Assembly (NCBI GenBank): GCA_033064195.1
Contig: JARBJD010000055.1
Span: 124,001 to 188,000, forward strand
DNA length: 64,000 nt
DNA from: Blattamonas nauphoetae
Lineage: Eukaryota > Preaxostyla > Oxymonadida
Direction: 5' to 3'
Shown piece by piece: positions 55,401-64,000 of the stretch (its first letter is position 1; each line of letters begins with the position of its first letter). The position numbers were made by a program, and so were the translations under genes. The notes beneath the pieces are model-generated. The model had not been told where the DNA came from. It saw only the letters and a program-made list of their open reading frames with translations, and made no database searches.

Positions 55401-58400
55401 TTCAACAATGTTTTGACGTCAGGATCGACACTTTTTCGAAGTTGGATCCCGGACGAAATCTCCATTATTACGTTTGATGTCAAATCTCGCCAGAACATTT
55501 GTCATCTATAATGAACTCTGGCAGATTCTGTGCAAGAATCCACAGTATCTCTTCTTTTTCATCTCAATATTTGTCTTCTTCGAACACAAACAACACCTGA
55601 AAATCAACAGCGTCATCATCCATCTCGTAACCATCCCAGAACGACGAGAATATGACAACCTGGCACAGATCTTACTTCGAATGATCCCTCGTCGAAATGA
55701 CAGGGTCACTATTCTTAAGTCGCTCATCAAAACCGAAGTGATTGGTGTCACGGATTACACCACAATCCTTCGGTCAAATTCCCTCACGTCAAAAATCCTC
55801 TCGCTATATATGAAAGAACTTGGAATTGGATATCTCCGAACAGCACTTCAAGAGCCTCTCCTCGAAATCATCCACTCCAAACATCTCTCCTTTGAGTTCG
55901 ACATAAAGTATGAGCCAATCCGTGTTTTTCATAATTTTTTACAATTAATTCACCATCTGCCAGTCTAATTCCAGACTATGAGAGGCGTGAAACTATTTTG
56001 AAACAGAATGTCGATGTGTGCTTCCACCTGAATCACTTCTCTTAGAAACTCGAGCATTATTGCACAACCATTCTTGAGAACCTCTTCAACCCTAAAAACA
56101 TGTCACTCATCCCTTTCGAAGTCAGGTTTGATTTCATCCTTTTCACCTTTTTCAGAGAGATCTGTTCATACATGCGTTCTCTGGCTGAAAACGACGAAGT
56201 CCCATCCATTCCAAAGGATGAGCCAGCGGAATCTCGGCATCAGATTGGATTATCTCTTGTGGGTGGCGTTTTTTTCCTGCGGTTTGTGTGCCCAGCGATT
56301 TTTGCCGCAGAATCAAGCTCTGTTCTCCCGCTCTACAAAATGGTGTCGAAATCGGCCAGAAAGAATCTTATTGTTATTACGAAAGTGCTTCAGGGTCTGG
56401 CGAATGGAGTGGAGTTTGGGGAGAAGGAAGAGAAAATGATTGTGTGCAATCCACTAATCAGGAATCATCAAAATGACATGCAAAAATTCCTGGAGACGAT
56501 TTCTGGAGTGAACATTGTGGATATGATCCAAGAAACGATTGGTACCACGTTAATTCAAGACAAAACGAGGGAACTGTCTAGTCAAGACTCGAACACAGTT
56601 TCTACTCCAAATTGGCGATATTTTGCGAAATTCCACTCATTTATTTTATCGCATGATTGTCGGATGGACTGTGTGCCTCTTTTTCCCCTTATCTTCCTCT
56701 AGCCTCGGAGAAGGAATGGAATGGAATCATCACAATTCTAAAGCAGTCCCCCGTCCTTGCGACTGGTCATTTTTCTCGTCATGACGACGAATGTATGAAT
56801 ATTTCGATCGCTCTATCTCTTCTTAGTGTCTTTATTTGTGAAACAACTCCACCACTCATTCACAACCTTCAAGTCACCCCTCCCTGCATTTCACTCATTC
56901 GAACACCTCCTCAACTTCACCTACTCTCCCGCTGTCATTCAAAAACCCACGGCCCCTAAACTTCTGGATAGAACATTCTTCACAAAATCCCCTGTTGCCG
57001 TACCCGACAACCCTCCCCCTCCAACTGAATTTGAGTTGACATTAGCCCCCCATCCACTCGCCGGATGTTCCCCATTATCTCCAGAATATGCGAAGGCGAC
57101 TTCGGATGCCTTGAATACTCTGGTTGAGACGAGATTTATTGATCAAACAGATGGGACAAATTTTCTGGTTCAGACGGACTCAGACACGAAGGGAGATGCC
57201 GTGCTTATCTTCTTCCCGGGGCGACTGTTTTCAGAGGTCTATCTCAAGAACTTCAATGGGATCGTGATCTCGACCCTCAAAGTGTTGTTTGGCCTTCCCT
57301 CGCTTCACTACACACTATTTGTGGATTGTGGATCCCTGCCCCAACAGATAATCAACTCGTTGCAGTCTTCATCGATCATGACAGCTGACAACGAGTACCA
57401 TTCGCTGTATGAGACGTACGTCACTACTCTGTTATGGGTACTCTGGATCATCACAAGTTGGTTCAAAGAAAAGGCTGATGACGAGCGTCGTAAAGAAGAA
57501 AAGATGTTACGCGAAGCACTGACCCCTATCAATCCACTTATTGCCTCACAAAGCAAACAGAACAAGACATCGCTCCTCGTCGCTCCCGAACCACCGAAAG
57601 CGCAGACAGATCAAACACTCGCATCTCGCCCATCGCCACTGCACTCCTCGAACAGGCAGTCGGACGATGGATGGGATTTGGTTGGGACTGGACGAGAAAT
57701 GCCGACACAAGCGATTCTTTCGCGAATGAAGGAAATTGACCAAACCAACAAGAAACAAGCAGAAAACAAGCGATCGGGACACGAAAGCCTTGTGAATCGG
57801 AGCTCGCGTGTGGAAGGCCATGCGCGTCCGCCGAGTCTGTTGGAAGATTCAGAATTGCCTCAACGCGATCTGGCTCGGGATTCGACAGGAACGACCTCGA
57901 CTGATTTCAGTTCAGTTTCTCGGACATCTTCGAAAACGAGCAGACACTCGTCTTCTTTCTCTGCATCGCCCCGAATGTCGCAGAACTTGAGAGGGCTGGA
58001 TCTGATGTCGACACGAAGGCCGAGCGACGATTGGGATGTGATTGATGCTGTTCCAAATATGCGAAACGAGCGAATGGGTCATCGATCGATGCAGAAAGTT
58101 GAGATTTCGGGATCGGTTCGTCTGTCGCAGCATTTCTCAACACAAGCACTTCATGTGTTGCTGCCTCTGCAAAAATTGACGGTTGTTGTTCCAACATTGA
58201 AGCAGTTGATTTTCTACAACCACACACCCGACATCCCCGCGTCGCTGATGTTCCTGTCGTCTCTGATTCCGTCGTTCTTCAACTCGGAACTGCAACTGAA
58301 GTATCTGCACACACCGCAACAGCTCCGACACATTCTGACGCGAGGGGCATTTGCGCAAATCACGACAAACGACAACCGAGTTCAGAAAAAGTCGAACGTG

Positions 58401-60269
58401 TCGACATCAGCGCACCCAAAACTGCTTTCGCACTCGACGATTGTGTACAAAGTGTCGAAAGAAACAGCGCGACACACTTACAAATCGCGATATCTGCTTG
58501 TGACGACGAAAGCGATTCTGCTTCTGAAGGGCGACATTGTGACGAAACGACTGCCGTACAGCTGCATGAAGAAGATTGTGAAAGAGCCAGAAGTCGGGAA
58601 TGGCGGAGAGATGCAAAAATTCACGAATTCGATTCAGATCCACATGACGCATGTGGTGTCGAACAAGCGACGAGAGATGAAGGATGAGCTGTACACACGG
58701 CTGTTTGTGTTCAAAACCGCAGAAATGATGAATGCGTTCCTTTCGGATCTTTCCGACGTGTCGGTGGATGGGCAGCTGACACCGTGCAAGGAGCTGACAG
58801 TTGAAGCGCTGAAGGAAGACATCACACACTCTCATTACTCGACGCACCTGATCAAAATCCCATCAGCGACGAACAAAGGGAAGAAACACGAAGAGGAGGA
58901 ACTGTTCGTGACTCAGCATTCTCTGCTGTTCCTCCGACATGGCCAGATCAAGCGAGACATTCCGTTTTTGGCAGTTGAGGACATAACAATTGGGGAGAGG
59001 TCTCGAGGCCAGACACTGTCGGACAAGAAGACTCCAGTGGCACCGGCTCCGACGATGCAGACGACGATCAAAATGAAGCAGCACAATCGATTCAATCGTT
59101 TGGAGTTCTTTTTGGGGAAACTGACGTCACTGAATGAGATCCAAGCCCAATCGGAAGTGGAGATGCAGTGTCGACGCGAAGTGAGTGAAATCTGTTTCGC
59201 GATTCGGCGTTTCTATCACACCCTGTTCCATTCGTACCAAAACTTCTTCCTGTTCTGGCCGCCCGCCTTCACTCCTCCCTCAGTTGTGAATGATCGATTG
59301 GAACACCATCCGTTTCTGTCACACCTGGCTCGAAGTGGCCATGGACACATTTCTGGGGATGTTCACGCAGTTTGTGTGGAGAAGTTCCAGATCTTGTTCC
59401 CGCTCTCGTCGGCACCGTTCCTGGCGCAGAATTTGATATTCGAGGAAGGGAAGATGGGATCTCGATCGGGTTTGAGAGAGCCGCCTTGGCTGTTCCCCAC
59501 GCTCGGAAAACCGCCGATTCCTGTTCTGATTGGCCAGACAAATGAGGAGTTCAAGTCGAAGTTGAAGAAACGAACACGATCGAACTCGATTTCGTTCTCT
59601 CCGTTTCCCTTCTCCACTCAGAACAAGACTCAGAATTCAGCACCGAAACCGGAACTGCCACCGAACCACTCGCTTCATCTGGACACGCACCTTCCGCGAA
59701 TCGAACTGGAGACGATCGCATCGGCTCAGCGAAACCTGAAACCACCGCCTTCTCGAATCTCGCGTCGATTCAATGCTGTTCCTGTGCCGTTCTTTGCTCA
59801 ACAAATGAAAATGATGAACGAGACGAACGATGACACGAAGACGTCGGATGATTCGCTGATGAGCCAAAGCGAGTCGAGTTCATTCACACTGGATTTCGAT
59901 GCCGCTCGAACATTTTCGCCATCGGAGCACGCCTTCTCGCAGAACAGTCCCGACCACTCCATCCCCTCACAACATTCGTTGTGTGGATCGTCTCCTGCGT
60001 CGAACTCTTCTTCATTTTCGTCGCAACTGAAACCGTCGCCTTTCGCTTCTCCAAAAAACGAGAGCATAAATTCGATATCACTGAGTGTGGCGTCTGGTGC
60101 AGGATCGCCTCTCTCGTCGCCACACGCTCGACTGGAAGTGCCGTCGTTCTGCCCGCGAAAGATCCAGGTGGACGGAAAACAGAAAGGTGTGGGCAGCGGT
60201 GTGAATCAGGGGGCGTTTGGGAAGGGAGTGGGGAAGGGTCGGGAAACAAGTGCTGCAGCTCCACAGTAA
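52460..60269 (+). CDS. Neurofibromin-like RasGAP with Sec14 and PH domains
   Basis: Ten exons: 52460-52498, 52534-52657, 52724-52795, 52858-55313, 55423-55907, 55964-56015, 56046-56125, 56156-56670, 56703-56792 and 56827-60269. They sum to exactly 2451 codons plus stop. Residues 80-900 are Ser/Pro/Gln-rich and disordered. A RasGAP domain follows: ILRSNSLTSKILSLYMKEL carries the arginine finger (compare LFRGNSLASK in neurofibromin) and FFLRFVCPAIF matches FLRFINPAI. Next is a Sec14-type lipid-binding module in two parts, VLIFFPGRLFSEVYLKNFNG and LKQLIFYNHTPDIPASL, separated by a Ser-rich insert of about 270 residues. A PH-like module follows (YLLVTTKAILLLKGDIV). GAP-Sec14-PH is the neurofibromin order. 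It should switch off Ras at membranes. Joining the N-terminal exon to the GAP part rests on the intron at 55314-55422. Confidence 0.85.
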
Positions 60270-60523
60270 TTGATTTGACGCTGTTTGTTGGGATGAGCTG
60301 GGTTCTTGGTTTGGGGTTGACGAAAAGGATCAATTCACGTCTTTTGTTTGACTTGTCGTTATTATGATTGTCTTTTCTGCATTGCATTCTGTTCTGTCCT
60401 GGTCATTCGACATTTCTTGATTTCTGTTTGGACTCGTTTTCAAAAAGGGAAGAACAATCACACAACAATGCGAACAATGAAGAGAGAACAGAAAGAGGAA
60501 AGTGTGAAGTGGTGTGTTCTGCT
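60270..60523. other. Convergent 3' flanks
   Basis: Short gap between the stops of the neurofibromin-like gene and kinase gene G. It contains the family 3'-flank module AATGAAGAGAGAACAGAAAG at about 60475. Confidence 0.5.
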
Positions 60524-62517
60524 TTATTCATCCATCGCGACAGCAATCGTTCCTCCTTTCATTTGCGGCGAGGACACAACTTCGACTGACTCAATCTCAA
60601 CTGAATCGTTCTTCTCGTAGATGTACACAGCGAATCGGAAGGGAACTGGGATGTTCGTGAAGAAGACTGGCTGTGTCTCTCCATCTTGCGACAGTTTCAA
60701 TGTTCGCTTTCCTTCTCGTCCATCTGCCTCCAACACCACTCGCTGTCCCTTTCTTCCTTCCTTACATGCTGATCCTTTGTTAGTGTCTTTCTCGTTCTGT
60801 ATGGCATATCGACCATATGGATGCAAGTTCCATCCTGCCCCTCCCTTCAGCCAGTAAAATCGATCTGTGAGAGCCTCGTTGCTCAGACTGGACGAGATGA
60901 TCCCAACAGCAAAATAGTTGTTCGGTCCTTTTCTGATTGTGAGTGACAGACGAGCCACTTCTGCCCCAAACTCGAGCGACACAAGCGAAGCAGTTGAATT
61001 TTGTAATTTTGCGAAGACGTTTCCAGACACTTTCCACATCGTCTGGTCGAACAGTTCGATCGCAGCTGCTCCAATTTGAGATCGTCCGACGGTTCCATGT
61101 CTTGCTGCTGACGATGCGAGAGGTCCATTTGAACGAACTCCACTCGAATGAGGTGCTGGCTGAAGAGGAGGTTGCGTCTGTTTCGATCTCAATTCGGCCA
61201 ATTCACGTTCCAAACGAACGATCGTCTCTTGATCGAGCTTGCGGGCGTTCTTTTCCATTTCAAGATCACGTTCAGCTTTCTTCAATGTATCATCTTTGGT
61301 GTGGAGTTCGATCTTCATTTGATCTTCCTTGTCCAAGTGTTCTTTGTCGTCGGCGTCTTTCAGTCTCCAAACTCCAGAGGGAGTGTTCACAAGGCAACGA
61401 AACACTCCAAACGAACACAATTGACAACTCGTCACGCGAGTCTCGGGGTTCTGAACAGAAAACAAGAAAAACACAAAGAAGGAAGAAAATGAAGAGAGAA
61501 GAGAGAAACATACAGGATCCAACATTCGCATCAGAAGCGCGCGTTCTTCTCCTCCACAATCTGACCCAATCGAAGAAACACGGAACGACGAGATCTCTTG
61601 ACCCAGTTTCAGAAGCGATTTGCTCTTGAAAGGCGGTTCTCCAAACAGAAGCCAGTGAAGAACAATCCCCAACGCCCACACATCCGATGAGCACGTCGCC
61701 CTTCCTGTTTCCGATTCCATTCGTTCCGGCGACACATACAGTTGAGACATCACCGAACGCGTGCTGCTCACATCTTCCGATTCCGCTGCCCCCAAATCAC
61801 CTGAACGAACAAAAAGACAAATAACAAGAAACATGAAAACATGAGAAAGAAGAAAATGACAAACACAGTTTGAAGTGCCCACCACCGAAAAGAAGAATGT
61901 TCTCCATCTTCACATCGCCATGAGCTGTTTCATGTCCTGTTCCCGACGACCTTGACGACGACCTTGACGACGAGTGCATCAACTTCAACGCCAAACTCAC
62001 TTCCACCATCACTCGATAAACAACCTCAAATCACAAGAAGCACAAACACCACAATAATCAATATATGAACAATATCCAACAAAAAAAACAACAAAATCAA
62101 CAAAAATCAACAAGAAAACAACATTTCAAAAACAAACTTCGCGAGCCACAAGAACTCCACGCAATCTGTGGTCTTTCACAATATCTGCAAGCGACTGTTC
62201 CCCAAGTTCCATCACTATCACTTTCATGTTGTCCATCGATGCCAATTCTTTCAGTCCAACAATTCCTGGATGCGCGAACTTTCGAAGTCGATTAACTTCG
62301 CGATCGATTCGTTCCTTGTCTTTCGCGGCCATGCACGGAATCATCTTTCCCGCATAATGTCTCTGAGTTGAAAACTCAATCATTTCCACAACACTTCCGA
62401 AGCCTCCAGAGCTGATTGTTCGAACGAACGAATCTGAACAAACACAAAAATAATATTCCACTTTGGATCGTGAAAATGGAACATACATCCATCTGGAACT
62501 TTGAAAACATCCGTCAT
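60524..62517 (-). CDS. Kinase/coiled-coil/SPRY gene G
   Basis: Exons 62517-62487, 62433-62138, 62024-61865, 61800-61514 and 61450-60524 join to 566 residues. It starts MTDVFKVPDG. Kinase landmarks are as in A and F. Exon 3 is 27 bases longer than in F because of a tandem GACGACCTT-type repeat that encodes an Arg/Ser run just before TAHGDVKMEN. The coiled coil is of intermediate length. The SPRY-like domain is complete, with the variable stretches NNYFAVGI, TDRFYWL and LHPYGRYAIQN. Unlike the other copies, no acetyltransferase remnant is seen downstream; the neurofibromin-like gene lies there instead. Confidence 0.9.
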
Positions 62518-63356
62518 TTCCGCAGTTCTGTCCGATGTCAAATGGTTGACACGTGGATCCCCCCATTAACAAATTCAATCCCCGTTTGTGAACAAATAAA
62601 TGAGTACTCTCGATCCAAACACTGTATGAAGTGCTCAGCCACTCACTCCCTACATATGACCAAATCTGAGCTGAGTTGAAGTCCTTCTTTCCCCTCTCTG
62701 AGCAGCGCTCTATTATCACGCATTTCAGAGGAATCCCACAATACTGATGAGGATCACAGACCTCCGCCCTGGATCTCCATCGACGTTCTTACCATTTCAT
62801 GCTCACTGGAAGATCCACTTCCGATTTGTTGATGATGGCCGCCCGAATCATTGCCAGTATCTTATGCGTGCCTCTGACGATTATGATCACTTGAACTCGA
62901 TCCAAACGAGTGTGTAATGATTCACACTCATTGCCCTCTCCACATGGCTTTCCATTGATCTGTGTATTGGAAGGGAAATGATGCCCAACTTCACCTCTCA
63001 GCCCCGATGCAGTCGAACCAGAATAAGATCAGACGAATAGAGAAACGATATACAATCGCTTGTCAGCAAGCAACGAAGCATCGTTGAACGCAACGTTATC
63101 TCCGAGAGGAAAGAGGAGCAATCCAGATTCTACGAGATTGCTTTTGGAGGTCACCCGACAACCCACAGACAACACCTGTCGAAGGAAACAGTGGAAAGAC
63201 AATAATAGTGACAAAAGAATGGTTGTTATCGAGATTGACACGATTCGAGGGTGAGAACAATGCTCGTTTTATGGTTTGATCGTTTGAGAAAACAAAGCGA
63301 AATAAGGAAAAATAATCAAGTGTGCTGTGAAGAATCGATTAACAGGGAAACACTCG
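62518..63356. other. Intergenic, no supported gene
   Basis: Contains the upstream region of gene G and the 3' flank of the edge peptidase gene. Short frames only (for example 63060-63254 plus), with no domain. Confidence 0.4.
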
Positions 63357-64000
63357 CTAGTACGTCGCGCCCAGCACAATCACAATTGCGATGAACGCGA
63401 CAACCATCACACCAATCGTGACGACCGACGCGAGGACGACAGGGTCAGTGAACTTGAAGCCAACGGGGACGACATTCTGGGCGAGCCAGTCCTTCAGCAT
63501 CTCGATCTCGTACCGTCGGACATTCTTGAGGGGTTGGGAGTCGGATGGAGCGGGTGTGTGCAGGTCCACACAATGCGACCCGTCCTTGATCACAAACACG
63601 CCCCACTTCTGCCGTTCCACTCTTCCGTCTTCGGGCACGACGTGGCCGCCGTTGGATGTGCCCGCTGTGGATGTGCGTGTGGCGAGCGAGGCGTTCAGGA
63701 TGCTCAGCATCTTCCACGGATCCTTCTCCCCGTTCGAGAAGATGATGTTGTTCCCCTTCACATCCAACCCTCCGTATCGCCTGTTGATCCCCTCAATGTC
63801 GGGAACAAGCTCCTTCCCGAAGATCGCCTTGCACAGGTCCAGATGGTATTGCGAGTCGATCAGCGCTGACCGCAGCGAGTTCTCCGCAGGAGCCACTTGG
63901 AAATACCCAAACTCCGTGCACACTTGGTACATCCACTGTCGGGAGCTCTGCGTCTCCGACACGACGTCCGACGAGAGTCGCTCGCGAGACGACGAGAAGT
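63357..64000 (-). CDS. S28 serine peptidase copy 2, C-terminal part (runs off edge)
   Basis: The minus-strand frame is open to the window end and holds 213 residues. It includes SSRQWMYQVCTEFGYFQ, NGEKDPWKML (catalytic Asp) and IKDGSHCVDLHTPAP (catalytic His), then a single C-terminal membrane span (VVTIGVMVVAFIAIVIVLG) and stop at 63357. The family cleaves after or before proline in lysosome-like compartments; the nucleophile Ser lies upstream, outside the window. A C-terminal span suggests a type-I membrane-anchored form. It is nearly identical to copy 1 at 37.0-40.6 kb and shows what that gene looked like before the element entered. Confidence 0.9.
   Translation of the reverse strand, partial: FSSSRERLSSDVVSETQSSRQWMYQVCTEFGYFQVAPAENSLRSALIDSQYHLDLCKAIFGKELVPDIEGINRRYGGLDVKGNNIIFSNGEKDPWKMLSILNASLATRTSTAGTSNGGHVVPEDGRVERQKWGVFVIKDGSHCVDLHTPAPSDSQPLKNVRRYEIEMLKDWLAQNVVPVGFKFTDPVVLASVVTIGVMVVAFIAIVIVLGATY

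Noticed and set aside
57400-57465. A 42-nt intron candidate (GTACGTCACT..ATCACAAG) in the neurofibromin-like gene
   Set aside because: The acceptor lacks the pyrimidine run seen in all other introns here, and the frame is open without splicing.

Overview
This is a gene-dense window of a eukaryotic nuclear genome. The genes carry many very short GT..AG introns (about 30 to 190 bases), use the standard stop codons, and encode typical eukaryotic proteins: a DYRK kinase, a neurofibromin-like RasGAP, a reticulon-like protein and a prominin-like protein. A decayed fragment at 47.14-47.47 kb matches, from memory only, a large multigene family of the oxymonad Blattamonas. The most likely source is therefore an oxymonad flagellate (Preaxostyla); no database search was possible.

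Layout. 0-6.4 kb holds a coiled-coil gene, a small charged protein and a decayed repeat block. 6.4-9.65 kb is an acetyltransferase pseudogene split by a 2.6-kb terminal-inverted-repeat (TIR) element with a 10-bp target duplication. 9.76-11.8 kb is kinase/SPRY gene A. 12.1-15.3 kb is a five-membrane-span prominin-like gene. 16.4-18.9 kb has two SPRY-only genes with a shared upstream block. 20.2-23.9 kb is a DYRK kinase gene whose tail is copied in inverted orientation in front of it. 24.3-25.8 kb is a broken inverted copy of the prominin-like gene. 26.1-28.5 kb is an element cluster: a perfect palindrome, a segment with 78-bp identical TIRs, and a lone TIR related to the 6.8-kb element. 28.5-36.6 kb carries ordinary genes: a GPI/membrane-anchored protein, a histidine-kinase-type ATPase, a coiled-coil protein, a reticulon-like protein and a SPRY protein. 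37.0-40.6 kb is a serine peptidase (S28) gene interrupted by a 2.75-kb TIR element with a 9-bp target duplication; an uninterrupted paralogue runs off the right edge. 41.5-43.9 kb is kinase/SPRY copy E (frameshifted) plus a dead acetyltransferase. 44-48.5 kb is a mosaic of decayed fragments. 48.9-51.4 kb is kinase/SPRY gene F followed by the only intact acetyltransferase. 51.5-52.4 kb is a hAT-like element. 52.46-60.27 kb is a 10-exon neurofibromin-like gene, and 60.5-62.5 kb is kinase/SPRY gene G.

The main theme is a locally expanding family that joins a protein kinase, a coiled coil and a SPRY-like domain. Copies are nearly identical except in a few short SPRY stretches, which suggests a diversifying recognition surface. 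The family was duplicated together with an acetyltransferase gene, and its copies are repeatedly cut by DNA elements and by inverted duplication.
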